Origin: Gammaproteobacteria bacterium
GTDB lineage: Bacteria > Pseudomonadota > Gammaproteobacteria > UBA6002
Reading direction: 5' to 3'
NCBI GenBank assembly: GCA_013697705.1
Contig: JACCWJ010000005.1
Coordinates: 62,001-126,000, forward strand
DNA: 64,000 bases
Below the pieces are notes generated by a model. That model did no database searches and was not told the origin of the DNA. It was given only the letters and a program-made list of their open reading frames with translations. Shown one piece after another: positions 20,529 to 30,257 of the stretch. How positions within the stretch are numbered: position 1 is the first letter of the stretch; every line of letters begins with the position of its first letter. Position numbers and translations under genes: made by a program.

Positions 20529-22763
20529 TTGATTAAGAAATTTTTGAAAAAAGATCCTTACTTGGAGAGGGAGAAGGAGAAATATGAAAACCCTATCCCC
20601 AGCCGAGAGCTTATTATTGAATATCTCGATGAAGAAGGCTGTTCAGTTAGCAAGAAACATTTGGTAAAAGCTTTTGGGCTTGAAAGTGAAGAACAGATAG
20701 AAGCCTTGCGACGACGCTTGCGGGCGATGGAAAGAGACGGTCAGATTATTAGTAATCGCCGGGGTCAATACGCCTTAGTTAAAGATTTAGAATTGATTCG
20801 AGGGCTGGTTATAGGCCGTAAGGATGGTTATGGATTTTTAGTGCCGGACGATGCCAGCAGCGACCTCTATCTATCTTCTTATCAAATGCGGGTTGTTTTT
20901 CCTAATGATATCGTTTTGGCTCGAATTTCAAGTATTGATAGTCGGGGTCGAAAAGAGGGAACCATTGTAGAGGTTCTGGAACGTAATACACTGCGCGTGG
21001 TGGGTTATTTTCGCGAAGAAGGGGGTGTTTGTTTTGTTGAGCCAGATAAGAAAGAAATCCAGCAAGTAGTGTTGATTCCCCGAGAGGAAGCAGCTGGCGC
21101 TAAAGAGGGTCAGATGGTGGTCGTAGAGATCATCGCCCAACCTACACTCAAGCGCCAGGCTACTGGAAAAGTAACTGAAATCCTTGGCGAACATATGGCT
21201 CCCGGGCTCGAAATCGAAGTTGCCATCCGGTCCTATGAGCTACCATTTCAATGGTCGGATGCAATCATGGATGAAACTCGGCTTATTCCAGAAACGGTTG
21301 CCGCTGAAGAAGCCAATAATCGTAACGATCTGCGAAAGCTGCCCTTTGTTACGATTGATGGTGAAGATGCAAAAGATTTTGATGACGCGGTTTTCTGTGA
21401 GCCGACTAAGGCTGGGTGGAAACTTTATGTCGCCATTGCAGATGTCAGTCATTATGTAAAAGTAGATGCTAATCTTGATCGTGAAGCTTTTCATCGAGGC
21501 AATTCAGTTTATTTTCCAAATCGTGTTATCCCAATGTTACCCGAAGAGTTGTCTAACGGTATTTGTTCATTAAAACCCAATGTAGATCGTTTGTGCATGG
21601 TATGTGAGATGAATATCAGTAAGGAAGGGATATTAGAAAATTATCAATTTTATGAGGGTATTATTTGTTCCCAGGCTCGGCTCACTTACACTGAGGTAAG
21701 CGCCATGATCCAGGGTGAGCAAACTCAGAATATCAAATTTCTTCCTCAGGTTACTGACCTGCACCATGTTTATGAAAAATTGTTGCAGCAGCGCTTGCTT
21801 CGAGGGGCGCTCGAGTTTGAGACCGTAGAAACACGTATTATATTCGGTGAAAATAGAAAGATAGAAAAAATTATTCCGATTAAACGTAATGAAGCTCACC
21901 GTTTAATTGAAGAATGTATGCTCGTAGCGAATGTCGCTGCAGCGGAATTTTTGAGTGAATATGGACTCCCTTTATTATATCGTGTGCACAAAGTACCTGA
22001 TCCTGAAAAACTAGAGAATTTAAGATCATTTTTACAAGGCGCAGGTTTACGTTTAACGGGTAAATCTCACCCAGAACCCATAGATTATGCCACGCTAATA
22101 AAGAGCATCCAGGGGCGCCCTGACGCTCACATTATCCAAACCATATTGCTGAGATCATTAAGACAGGCAATTTATTCCCCTGTAAATGAAGGACATTTTG
22201 GTTTGGCCTATGATCATTACTGTCATTTTACCTCTCCTATCCGACGTTTTCCTGATGTGTTAGTCCACCGGGCATTAAAACATGCGTTAAAAGGGAAGGA
22301 AGTTACGCAGTTTGTTTATTCTCCAGAAGAACTATTTCTGTTTGCTGACCACTGTTCTATGACTGAGCGGCGTGCAGATGATGCAACGCGAGGTGTCACC
22401 GATTGGTTAAAATGTGAATACATGCTGGAGAAGATTGGTTGTGAATTTGAAGGCGTTATTTCTGAAGTCACAGGGTTTGGTATTTTTGTAGAATTAAAGG
22501 ACATCTACGTTGAAGGGTTGGTACATATAACGGCGCTTAAAAATGATTATTATCATTTTGATCCGGTGACTCGCCGTTTAATGGGAAAGCGAACAAACAC
22601 TACCTATGGCTTAGGTGACCTTATCAACGTTAAAATAGTGCGCGTAAATTTAGATCAAAAACAAATGGATTTTGATCTGGTTGATAACGAAACAACCTCT
22701 ACGAAAACAAAACCTTCTAAAGCACGTAAGCGACCAAAAAAGAAAAAAAGGAAAGAGGGTTGA
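20529..22763 (+). CDS. rnr: Ribonuclease R
   Basis: Processive 3'-5' exoribonuclease that degrades structured RNA and helps rRNA and tmRNA quality control. N-terminal winged helix (about 25-85), cold-shock RNA-binding domains (about 85-240), RNB domain with catalytic acids in DGEDAKDFDDAVF, then a C-terminal S1 domain (EFEGVISEVTGFGIFVE) and a Lys-rich tail. The region DPYLEREKEKYENPIPSR matches the family N-terminus. A TTG at 20529 has AAAGGA 8 bases upstream; a GTG at 20523 is in frame but only 2 bases from it. Confidence 0.95.
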   Translation: MIKKFLKKDPYLEREKEKYENPIPSRELIIEYLDEEGCSVSKKHLVKAFGLESEEQIEALRRRLRAMERDGQIISNRRGQYALVKDLELIRGLVIGRKDGYGFLVPDDASSDLYLSSYQMRVVFPNDIVLARISSIDSRGRKEGTIVEVLERNTLRVVGYFREEGGVCFVEPDKKEIQQVVLIPREEAAGAKEGQMVVVEIIAQPTLKRQATGKVTEILGEHMAPGLEIEVAIRSYELPFQWSDAIMDETRLIPETVAAEEANNRNDLRKLPFVTIDGEDAKDFDDAVFCEPTKAGWKLYVAIADVSHYVKVDANLDREAFHRGNSVYFPNRVIPMLPEELSNGICSLKPNVDRLCMVCEMNISKEGILENYQFYEGIICSQARLTYTEVSAMIQGEQTQNIKFLPQVTDLHHVYEKLLQQRLLRGALEFETVETRIIFGENRKIEKIIPIKRNEAHRLIEECMLVANVAAAEFLSEYGLPLLYRVHKVPDPEKLENLRSFLQGAGLRLTGKSHPEPIDYATLIKSIQGRPDAHIIQTILLRSLRQAIYSPVNEGHFGLAYDHYCHFTSPIRRFPDVLVHRALKHALKGKEVTQFVYSPEELFLFADHCSMTERRADDATRGVTDWLKCEYMLEKIGCEFEGVISEVTGFGIFVELKDIYVEGLVHITALKNDYYHFDPVTRRLMGKRTNTTYGLGDLINVKIVRVNLDQKQMDFDLVDNETTSTKTKPSKARKRPKKKKRKEG

Positions 22764-22789
22764 GGTTTTTGTAACTACAGCCCGTATGG

Positions 22790-22816
22790 ACGTTCGCATT
22801 TAGAGGCGGAACAATT
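22790..22816. repeat. Remnant copy of the queC 3' coding region
   Basis: This 27-bp stretch matches 23191-23217 inside queC at 23 of 27 positions, in the same orientation; weaker similarity seems to continue to about 22838. It lies between rnr and the DUF397 gene. Confidence 0.6.
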
Positions 22817-22842
22817 TTTTTTTATTAGTAACGGAGATACCT

Positions 22843-23043
22843 ATGGAAATTAATTTTAACGATGCAGATTTTAAAAAATCTACAATGTGTACGAGTTGCT
22901 CTCACTGCGTAGAGGTGGCAAATAAAAATGACATGATTGCCGTTCGTGATACTAAAGACCCTAGCCAGATGCCTTTGCAATTTAATAAAGAAGAATGGCA
23001 AGCATTTGTTGCAGGCGTTAAACGCGGCGAATTTGATTTTTAA
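22843..23043 (+). CDS. DUF397-family small protein
   Basis: 66 residues. CTSCSHCVEVAN, IAVRDTKDP, LQFNKEEWQAFVAGVKRGEF are the hallmark DUF397 pattern (S..S..CVEVA...VRDSKDP....L.f...eW.aF...v..GeF). DUF397 is best known from Actinobacteria, usually next to XRE-type regulators and thought to act as partners in regulatory or toxin-like pairs; no such regulator is adjacent here. ACGGAG sits 8-10 bases before the ATG. Two extra Cys (CTSCSHC) make a CxxCxxC triplet not usual in the family, which might bind metal. Duplicated queC fragments flank the gene. Confidence 0.85.
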   Translation: MEINFNDADFKKSTMCTSCSHCVEVANKNDMIAVRDTKDPSQMPLQFNKEEWQAFVAGVKRGEFDF

Positions 23044-23046
23044 GGT

Positions 23047-23111
23047 GATGTAACCTGGATGACGCGTCAGCAGAATCCTTGATTGCATCAAGGCTACATT
23101 GTTTGGAGCTA
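23047..23111. repeat. Tandem repeat unit, copy A (palindrome plus queC tail)
   Basis: Starts atgtaacctggatg and ends with 26 bp (23082-23107) that match the real queC end (23159-23184) at 25 of 26 positions. Copy B follows directly at 23118. Confidence 0.75.
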
Positions 23112-23117
23112 TTCAAT

Positions 23118-23189
23118 AATGTAGCCTGGATGCAGCACAGCGGAATCCAGGATCCTTTATTGCATCAAGGCGACATTGTTTGGAATTAT
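23118..23189. repeat. Tandem repeat unit, copy B, overlapping the queC 3' end
   Basis: Starts atgtagcctggatgcagc and contains a CCTGGAT/ATCCAGG palindrome, then runs into the last ten codons of queC. It is about 75-80 percent similar to copy A over the whole unit. The palindrome (tagcctggatgcagc-acagcggaatccagg) is of the widespread proteobacterial REP-like kind and may terminate queC. Confidence 0.75.
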
Positions 23190-23906
23190 AACGTTCGCAT
23201 CTAGAGGCAAAACAGTTCCCATTGTTTTACTGAGATCATATCGAGTGGGGTCTGGAGCATTTAATTCAGCAAAGCCTTTTTTTCGTAGCATGCAAGGATC
23301 ACATGAGCCACATGCCTCACCCTCTTCATTTGCCTGATAACACGACACTGTCCCTTTATAATCCACTCCTAGTGCCAACCCCTTACTAATGGTTTCCCCT
23401 TTAGTTAGAAGAAGCAGGGGCGCATGGATAGTCACCCCGGTTCCTTCTATAGCTTGTTTTGTGGCAAGACTGGCCAATTTTTGAAATTGCGCAATATATT
23501 CAGGGCGACAATCAGGGTAATGCGAGTAATCAATAGAGCTTACTCCTATAAAAATATCGTGTGCTTGTAACATTTCTGCATAGCCCAATGCTACTGCAAG
23601 AAATATAGTATTGCGCGCCGGCACGTAGGTAATCGGTATTTCAGTCGACCCGGTATAATCGGGTACCGCTAAGGAAGCATCCGTTAAAGCCGACCCTCCA
23701 AAATCATCGAGGGATAACCTGAATACTTTATGTGCTCTTGCACCTAAGAGGCTCGAGACAGCTGCAGCTGCTCTTAGTTCGCTGCGATGCCTTTGACCAT
23801 AGTCAAAACAAAGGGTATAGCATTCAAATTTTTGGGAGCGCGCAATGGCAAGGCACGTTGTTGAATCTAAACCACCCGACACCAAGATGACAGCTTTTTT
23901 AACCAT
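23157..23906 (-). CDS. queC: 7-cyano-7-deazaguanine (preQ0) synthase QueC
   Basis: Converts 7-carboxy-7-deazaguanine to preQ0 with ATP and ammonia in the queuosine pathway. PP-loop SGGLDSTTC at residues 10-18, FDYGQRH, and zinc site with [17 protein letters not shown] near the C-terminus. 249 residues, somewhat longer at the C-terminus than the shortest homologues. The last codons lie in a repeated sequence (copy B), so the exact C-terminus (NNVALMQ) may have been reshaped by the duplication. It follows the TPR-methyltransferase gene by 8 bp on the same strand. Confidence 0.95.
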   Translation of the reverse strand: MVKKAVILVSGGLDSTTCLAIARSQKFECYTLCFDYGQRHRSELRAAAAVSSLLGARAHKVFRLSLDDFGGSALTDASLAVPDYTGSTEIPITYVPARNTIFLAVALGYAEMLQAHDIFIGVSSIDYSHYPDCRPEYIAQFQKLASLATKQAIEGTGVTIHAPLLLLTKGETISKGLALGVDYKGTVSCYQANEEGEACGSCDPCMLRKKGFAELNAPDPTRYDLSKTMGTVLPLDANVIIPNNVALMQ

Positions 23907-23914
23907 AACACTCT

Positions 23915-25600
23915 CTACGACTTTTGAAGAATAAACAGATAGCCAAAAACTGGCGTCCTTCTCTGAACGCGCAATTGTACCTCATCTTCTTGCAAAATTT
24001 TAAAAGAATTTTTGTTACTTAATTCGTAAATATACGCTTTTGAGTGGGCAAAACGTGTGGATTTTTGTAGGGCATAATTTTTTTCTTCTAGTTTCTCAAC
24101 TGTGAAAGCGAAATAGCCACCTTCATTGAGCGCAGCATAACTCCTACTAAAAATATCTTCTAAATCACCAAAGTAGCCAAAAACATCGGCAGCTAAAATC
24201 AAATCGATATGGTGCATGTGGCTAATGGCGGTTGTTAGATCTTCAACAAGTAGTTCATCATAAATATTTTTTGCCTGTGTTAATTCGATCATTTTTGAGG
24301 AAATATCAATACCAATTAATTTTTTTGCGTAATCTTTAAATAATTCTCCACAAAGTCCGGTGCCACAGCCAAGGTCTACAATCGTCAAGTCATGACGCGT
24401 ACCCAAGAGTGCAGAGACACTATTAAACAATAATTTGTGTCCTTGATAACTTAAACACTTTGTTAAATGGGTTTCGAAATAGGGAGCATATTGATCAAAT
24501 AAATTTTTCACAAATTGCGGTGGGGTTTTGGTTTGACCGCCTTCTTCGGTTAGCGCGCTAATGATATATTGCAATTCAGTACTATTAGGATCTAACTTTA
24601 GCGCGGCACGGTAATGGGAAAGCGACTCATCATAACGTTCTATTTTTAAATAGGTGGCACCCAAATTTACATGGGCATCTAAAAAATCAGGGCGCATATC
24701 GAGCGCCGCTTTGAAATATTCGATAGCGTCTAGATAGCGATCTTTAAACATATAAATCGCGCCCACATTAAAAAAAGTGTCCGCATCAGGTTGGTGTTGT
24801 AAGCACTGTAAGAAATGTTTTAAAGCTTCCTCTGCCTTTTGTAAGCTAAGATAAGTGGACCCAAGATTGTAATGGGCCTCATGGTGTAGGGGGTCTACAG
24901 CAAGTGCCTTATTAAAATATTCTAGGGCTTTTGGTAATTCACCTTGTTTGACAAGGATGCCGCCTATGTTGACATAAGTATCCACATCATTATGAACTAA
25001 TGCTAAACGTTCTTGATAATGGTAGAGAGCTTTTTCTAATTGATTCGTTTCTAGCAGCAATTGTGCCAGTTGTTTTTGGGCTTCAGCAAATTGCGGTTCT
25101 AATGTCACTGTCTTTTCGAGAGCAATAATTGCTTCTTCTTGGCGGTCTAATTTAATAAGTAAAATTGCTAGGTTGTAATAGGCCTCAGCATAATCCGCCT
25201 TCAGCTCAATCGCTGTTTCATAATGTTGTAATGCTTTCCTGTCATTATCATGCTTAGCGTAGAGATTGCCTAAATTGTTATGCGCAGTCGGCGAATGAGG
25301 ATTTAATTCGAGCGATCGCTCATAATGGATAATCGCTTCATCATAATTTTTTAAGTACCATAAAACATTGCCCAGACTATTATGAAACGTTGCGGAATCA
25401 GGTTCACTATCTAAGGCGTGGTTAATGAACTTTAATGATTGAGCATAGTCCCCTTTCTGGGATAGTAATATGCCATATAAATGCAAGATATTTGAATCGT
25501 TTGGATTTTGCTCTAGAAGTTGTTGATAAATTTGTTCTGCTTGATTTAATAATCCGCCTTGATGATAAGATAATGCTAACTGAAATAGTTCGGAATTCAT
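23915..25600 (-). CDS. TPR-repeat protein fused to a SAM methyltransferase
   Basis: 561 residues. Residues 1 to about 345 are roughly ten tetratricopeptide repeats (for example [25 protein letters not shown]-type units with A at position 8 and P at 32). Residues about 365-520 form a class I methyltransferase: [12 protein letters not shown] (motif I), [11 protein letters not shown] (motif II acid), [13 protein letters not shown] and [12 protein letters not shown]. The linker [17 protein letters not shown] is typical of this TPR-methyltransferase class. Substrate unknown; the TPR half probably binds a protein target. Cytoplasmic. Confidence 0.85.
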   Translation of the reverse strand: MNSELFQLALSYHQGGLLNQAEQIYQQLLEQNPNDSNILHLYGILLSQKGDYAQSLKFINHALDSEPDSATFHNSLGNVLWYLKNYDEAIIHYERSLELNPHSPTAHNNLGNLYAKHDNDRKALQHYETAIELKADYAEAYYNLAILLIKLDRQEEAIIALEKTVTLEPQFAEAQKQLAQLLLETNQLEKALYHYQERLALVHNDVDTYVNIGGILVKQGELPKALEYFNKALAVDPLHHEAHYNLGSTYLSLQKAEEALKHFLQCLQHQPDADTFFNVGAIYMFKDRYLDAIEYFKAALDMRPDFLDAHVNLGATYLKIERYDESLSHYRAALKLDPNSTELQYIISALTEEGGQTKTPPQFVKNLFDQYAPYFETHLTKCLSYQGHKLLFNSVSALLGTRHDLTIVDLGCGTGLCGELFKDYAKKLIGIDISSKMIELTQAKNIYDELLVEDLTTAISHMHHIDLILAADVFGYFGDLEDIFSRSYAALNEGGYFAFTVEKLEEKNYALQKSTRFAHSKAYIYELSNKNSFKILQEDEVQLRVQRRTPVFGYLFILQKS

Positions 25601-25621
25601 TTTCTCTCATATCATTTCTTA

Positions 25622-25694
25622 GCAACTGTTTAGCCTAGATCCGAACATATCACCTTTGGCTGAATGTTCTACCAAATTAGTGCTGAACAGTTAT
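25622..25694. repeat. Inverted-repeat element related to the argH-map element
   Basis: Left arm AACTGTTTAGC (25624-25634) pairs with GCTGAACAGTT (25682-25692), 10 of 11. The right end AAATTAGTGCTGAACAGTTA matches the end of the 60920-60985 element at 19 of 20 positions. The interior differs. No clear target duplication. Confidence 0.6.
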
Positions 25695-25700
25695 ATTGGG

Positions 25701-26684
25701 TTAGCTATTTCTTTTTTCACGTATTTTTTGGGCCAATACATTTACTGCCATGACATAAAGGTCACTGCTATTATAGGTAGAAATCACATAGAAATTTTGT
25801 AAACCCAGCCAATATTCGCAATCATCTTTATTTTCAAGTTGAATAAAAGAGGCCTTTCTGTTGCCAAGCGGCACGGGGGTGCTGATGTCATATTTTTCTA
25901 AATCTTCTTGTGTAAGATGAGGTTTGAATTTCTTATCACAAGGAGGGAGGCATTCATCATTTTCTATTACAGCGGCGAGTGCCACGGGTTCGCCTGTTTT
26001 CCACCCATGTTTATTCAGATAGTTTGCTACGCTGCCAATTGCATCAGCATCGTCATTGAATAAATCTGCTCGGCCTTTATTTTCAAAATCAACAGCATAG
26101 CTGCGATAACTGCTGGGCATAAATTGAGGTAGGCCTACGGCGCCTGCATAGGATCCTTTCAAGGTGAGCGGTTGGAAATTATTTTCTCTGGCTAATAACA
26201 GATACTGCGTTAATTCTGAACGAAAATAGCTTGCACGTCGTCCGTCATTAAAGGCAAGTGTGGCAAGGGTATTGAAAACAGGGAAGTTGCCCTTATTTTG
26301 CCCGTACTTGGTTTCAACACCAATAATGGCAACAATAATACTGGCCGGCACGCCATATCTTTTTTCGGCTAGCGTTAAATTTTTCTCGTTTTTATTCCAA
26401 TATTCTACGCCTTTATTAATTCTATCAGGAGTAATAAAGAGCTCGTAATATTGATACCAAGGTTTTGCTTCTGCAGGTTTTTGAATACGTGAAATGACTT
26501 CTTCATTAAAACTGACCGTACAGAATAATTGTTCTAGTTTTTTTCGATCAAAGCTATATTTAGTGACTAATTGATCAATATAAGAACGAACATCCGGTCG
26601 TTCTATAGCGCAATAACTTGCTAGTGAAGTTAATGAAGCGAGCATCAAGACGATAAAGGTAACGAATACCAGACTTTTTTTCAT
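25701..26684 (-). CDS. mltB: Membrane-bound lytic murein transglycosylase B
   Basis: Cleaves peptidoglycan glycan strands with 1,6-anhydro product formation. Catalytic Glu in AIIGVETKYGQNKG, and GAVGLPQFMPSSYRSYAVDF is the MltB signature. The ATG at 26684 is chosen because it begins a signal sequence (MKKSLVFVTFIVLML) and has AGAGG upstream; an earlier in-frame start lies inside rodA. The hydrophobic stretch is followed by SLASYC; whether the Cys is a lipobox is unclear. It follows rodA by 10 bp, an elongasome-linked context. Confidence 0.92.
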   Translation of the reverse strand: MKKSLVFVTFIVLMLASLTSLASYCAIERPDVRSYIDQLVTKYSFDRKKLEQLFCTVSFNEEVISRIQKPAEAKPWYQYYELFITPDRINKGVEYWNKNEKNLTLAEKRYGVPASIIVAIIGVETKYGQNKGNFPVFNTLATLAFNDGRRASYFRSELTQYLLLARENNFQPLTLKGSYAGAVGLPQFMPSSYRSYAVDFENKGRADLFNDDADAIGSVANYLNKHGWKTGEPVALAAVIENDECLPPCDKKFKPHLTQEDLEKYDISTPVPLGNRKASFIQLENKDDCEYWLGLQNFYVISTYNSSDLYVMAVNVLAQKIREKRNS

Positions 26685-26694
26685 AACTAACCTC

Positions 26695-27828
26695 TTAGCG
26701 ACCGAGTAATTTGCGATGGGTGAAAATGGACATGATAATACCGAAACCTGCAAGGATAGTCACCATGGAAGTCCCCCCATAACTTACAAGGGGTAGGGGT
26801 AAGCCGACGACGGGAAGAATGCCACTTACCATGCCAATATTTACAAAAAAAGAAATAAAGAACATTAAGCTAATACTTCCGGCAAGTAATCGTGAAAAAG
26901 TATCTTGCGCAAGCGTGCTTATTCTAAGTCCACGTAATACTAGAATAAGAAATAAAGTAATTAGGGTGATGCCCCCTATCAACCCAAACTCTTCGCCGGT
27001 CACCGCAAAGATGAAATCAGTAGCATGTTCAGGCAAAAACTGGAGATGGGATTGGGTGCCATTTAACCATCCTTTACCAAAAACGCCCCCTGAACCAATA
27101 GCAATTTTAGATTGGATAATGTGATAACCACTGCCTAAGGGATCACGCTCGGGGTTAATAAACGTTAAGACGCGCTCACGCTGATAATCGTGCATGAAGA
27201 AATGCCAAAGCACAGGAAAACTACATAAGGCTAGAATTCCCAGCGAAAAAATTATCCGCCAGCTTAAACCCGCTAATACAAATACGGCGGCCCCACAGCA
27301 GGCAATAATAATTGCAGTTCCCAAGTCAGGTTGGATCGCTGTTAACCCTACCGGCACAATTAATACAATACTCGCAACAAAAAGAGTGCCTAAGGAAGGT
27401 GGCAGTTGTTTATCATGAAAATACCAAGCCAGCATCATTGGCACAGCCAATTTCATTATTTCGGAGGGTTGAAATTTGATGGCTCCAAGGCCTAGCCATC
27501 GCTGCGCGCCTTTGCCCGTGTGACCTATAATAAGGGTCGCGATAAGCAAAACCGTACCAAATGCGAACACCCAGGGAGCCCACTGATAATATTTGCGCGG
27601 AGGAATTTGAGCAAAAACTAACATCACAATAAAGGCTGCACCTAATCGCAACCCCTGCTTAAAAAGAATGTTGAGACTGGCGCCGTCGGCGCTATAAAGG
27701 ATGACGCTACCGACAGCTATTAAAATACAGAGCCCACCCAATAAGATTGGATCGAGATGCAGCTTCTCCCATAATGGCCGCCGAAGTTTATTACTGGGGT
27801 GATGATAGGAGTAAGTATCTCGATTCAT
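26695..27828 (-). CDS. mrdB: Peptidoglycan glycosyltransferase RodA
   Basis: SEDS-family polymerase of the rod complex; about 10 membrane helices in 377 residues. Motifs: GKGAQRWLGLG, QPSEIMKLAVP, QPDLGTA (with the catalytic Asp of the SEDS family region), FAVTGEEFGLIGG and GLPLPLVSYGGTSM near the C-terminus. It works with PBP2 encoded directly upstream. Confidence 0.96.
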   Translation of the reverse strand: MNRDTYSYHHPSNKLRRPLWEKLHLDPILLGGLCILIAVGSVILYSADGASLNILFKQGLRLGAAFIVMLVFAQIPPRKYYQWAPWVFAFGTVLLIATLIIGHTGKGAQRWLGLGAIKFQPSEIMKLAVPMMLAWYFHDKQLPPSLGTLFVASIVLIVPVGLTAIQPDLGTAIIIACCGAAVFVLAGLSWRIIFSLGILALCSFPVLWHFFMHDYQRERVLTFINPERDPLGSGYHIIQSKIAIGSGGVFGKGWLNGTQSHLQFLPEHATDFIFAVTGEEFGLIGGITLITLFLILVLRGLRISTLAQDTFSRLLAGSISLMFFISFFVNIGMVSGILPVVGLPLPLVSYGGTSMVTILAGFGIIMSIFTHRKLLGR

Positions 27829-27858
27829 TTATAACCTCTAATTTAGGAAGCCAACCGG

Positions 27859-29787
27859 CTAATCAGCTCCAGCTTGATCTGCATTTTCATCTGGAGGCGG
27901 CCCATCGCTGCCATCGATCGCATAGGGTTTAACTTCAGGTAATCCAAATTGATGGGTCATGCCAAAATAATAATCAAAAATAGCACGGGCAACCCTAGGA
28001 GCCAGGGTGCTGTTCTCAACAACAACAGCGAGTGCAATTTGCGGGTCATCAATTGGCGCAAAAGCAATAAATAATTTGTGGTTTCGCAAATGCTTAGGCA
28101 ATGCAGCATCTCCGCCATGAGTGTTTTCACCCAAAATTTTAACTAACTGCGCGGTTCCCGTTTTAGCCGCAATCGTATACGGAGTATTTGCAAAAGCGAC
28201 TGCAGCTGTTCCTTGGGGAGAAGAGGTTACTTCACCCATTGCCTTAATAATTATGTCCCAGTTTTTTGGATTCTTGAGAATAACAGGCGGCTCTGGAATA
28301 GGCTTGATTTCTTCAACTGTGCCATCAGGTTTTACGAGTTTTAATAATAGGCGAGGGCGGTAACGTTTGCCGCGATTCGCTAGCGTTGCAGCTCCTTGGG
28401 CGAGTTGCAGAGGGGTTGCTAACATATATCCTTGCCCAATGCCTGCAGCAACGGTATCACCCACATACCATTTGGAACGAAGACGCTTCATCTTCCACTC
28501 AGGGGAAGGCACTAAACCGGCCAGCTCTTCACCAAGATCAATACCGGTGAGTTGTCCAAAACCAAATTTACGCAGATAGTCATACATCCTGATGACACCT
28601 AGCTTAACCGCTAACCCGTAAAAAAACACATCACATGAAACTGTAATAGCCTTGGGTAAATTTACTACGCCATGGCCACCCTTGCGCCAATCTCGGTAGA
28701 CATGATGTACTCCGGCCATACCAAAATATCCCGGATCTCTAATACTGTATCCTGGACCCACTATACCCGAATCTAAACCCGCAATTGCAAGATAGGGCTT
28801 GATAGTAGAAGCAAAAGGATAAACGCCTCGGACCGCGCGATTATATAAGGGCTTATCGGGAGAATTGCGCAGCTCCTTGTAATGTTTTGGATCAATACCA
28901 ATAACAAACGGATTGGGGTCATACCCAGGAGCGCTGACTAACGCTAACACTTCACCGGTCTGAGGTTTGATGATAACCACCGCGCCTTTCTCGTCACCTA
29001 AGATTTTTTCTACAGCGAGTTGTAACCGGCTGTCGATGGAGAGATAAATATTATCGCCTCTTATGGGAGCATATTGGTTCAATGTGCGGACAAAACGTCC
29101 ATTCGCGTCTACTTCGACCTGTTGATAACCCACCTTACCATGTAGTTCTTTCTCATAATATTTTTCTACTCCGAGTTTGCCCATAGAGCTTGACCCAGCA
29201 TAATTGGTTTGGTCGATTTGTTTCATTTCTTGTTCGTTTATCCTAGCGACATACCCCAATATGCTGACAAACTCTTTGCCATAGGGATAGCGGCGGAACA
29301 TTCCTGCATTGACAGTCACGCCCGGAAAGCGATATTGATTTACATAGAAGCGCGCGACTTCCTCTTCTGACATTTTTACTTTGAGTGTGACGGGTTGAAA
29401 GGGGCGGTTTTGTTTTAATTCTTTGCGAAAGCGCTTCATGTCTTCTGGCGGTATCTCAATAAGTTCTTTGATTTGACCCACCATTTTTTCAAGATCAGGG
29501 ACATGGTCTGGCGTGACGACCAAGTTGAAAATAGGCACATTTTCAGCAATTATGAGCCCATTTCTATCCATAATTAGCCCGCGATTGGGCTCTACGGGTA
29601 TTAAGCTCAACTGGTTTTGATTTGAAAGCGTGGTGTACACATCGTGATTAACGACTTGTAAAAAAAATAACCGTCCTATTAACCCCGCAGAGGCTAATAA
29701 TATAAAAATAACAAGTATGATTACTCGTCGACTAAATAGATGGGTCTCTCGATAGTTGTTTTTAATAGTGTCACGTTTTCGCGTCAT
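27859..29787 (-). CDS. mrdA: Penicillin-binding protein 2 (peptidoglycan D,D-transpeptidase)
   Basis: Class B PBP for cell elongation. Single N-terminal membrane helix (about 22-42), PBP dimerisation domain, then transpeptidase: STIKP (SxxK), SCD (SxN position) in TVSCDVFFYGLAVKLG, and KTGTAQ. 642 residues is typical. Stop is 30 bp from rodA, and rlmH ends 2 bp upstream. The C-terminal DGSDGPPPDENADQAGAD is an acidic tail of no known role. Confidence 0.96.
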   Translation of the reverse strand: MTRKRDTIKNNYRETHLFSRRVIILVIFILLASAGLIGRLFFLQVVNHDVYTTLSNQNQLSLIPVEPNRGLIMDRNGLIIAENVPIFNLVVTPDHVPDLEKMVGQIKELIEIPPEDMKRFRKELKQNRPFQPVTLKVKMSEEEVARFYVNQYRFPGVTVNAGMFRRYPYGKEFVSILGYVARINEQEMKQIDQTNYAGSSSMGKLGVEKYYEKELHGKVGYQQVEVDANGRFVRTLNQYAPIRGDNIYLSIDSRLQLAVEKILGDEKGAVVIIKPQTGEVLALVSAPGYDPNPFVIGIDPKHYKELRNSPDKPLYNRAVRGVYPFASTIKPYLAIAGLDSGIVGPGYSIRDPGYFGMAGVHHVYRDWRKGGHGVVNLPKAITVSCDVFFYGLAVKLGVIRMYDYLRKFGFGQLTGIDLGEELAGLVPSPEWKMKRLRSKWYVGDTVAAGIGQGYMLATPLQLAQGAATLANRGKRYRPRLLLKLVKPDGTVEEIKPIPEPPVILKNPKNWDIIIKAMGEVTSSPQGTAAVAFANTPYTIAAKTGTAQLVKILGENTHGGDAALPKHLRNHKLFIAFAPIDDPQIALAVVVENSTLAPRVARAIFDYYFGMTHQFGLPEVKPYAIDGSDGPPPDENADQAGAD

Positions 29788-29789
29788 AA

Positions 29790-30257
29790 TTAATTTCTAT
29801 GATAAGGATGATGTGAAAGAATGCTCCAGGCTCTATAGAGTTGTTCTGCAACAATGACTCTCACGAGTGGATGAGGAAACGTGAGTAATGACAAGGACCA
29901 TTTTTTATTTGCGCGGTCCAGACAAGATTGGGTTAAACCTTCTGGTCCGCCAATCAGTAAAGAAATGGATTGGCCTTGCTCGCGCCATTGTTGTAAATGT
30001 GAGGCGAGCTGGGGTGTATCCCATTGCTGACCTTTAACGTCGAGTGCGATAACAAAACTGCTCGGAGGAATAGCAGCTAACATTTGTTCACCTTCTTGGC
30101 GCACTGCTCGAGTGACATCAGAGGCATTGCCTCTTTTAAGGGCAGGCAATTCAATAAGTTCCAATTTAAAATCAGGAGGCATGCGCCTTGCATACTCGTT
30201 AAATCCCTCTTCGATCCATTTTGGCATTTTTTTGCCGACTGCAATTAAGCTAATCAC
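29790..30257 (-). CDS. rlmH: 23S rRNA (pseudouridine-1915-N3)-methyltransferase RlmH
   Basis: SPOUT methyltransferase acting on assembled 70S ribosomes. The knot motif [12 protein letters not shown] and C-terminal [17 protein letters not shown] are intact; 155 residues is exact for the family. Its start overlaps the end of rsfS by 8 bp, indicating coupling. Confidence 0.97.
   Translation of the reverse strand: MISLIAVGKKMPKWIEEGFNEYARRMPPDFKLELIELPALKRGNASDVTRAVRQEGEQMLAAIPPSSFVIALDVKGQQWDTPQLASHLQQWREQGQSISLLIGGPEGLTQSCLDRANKKWSLSLLTFPHPLVRVIVAEQLYRAWSILSHHPYHRN

Noticed and set aside
26819-27124. Plus-strand frame inside rodA
   Set aside because: Shadow of a conserved membrane protein; no own start signals.
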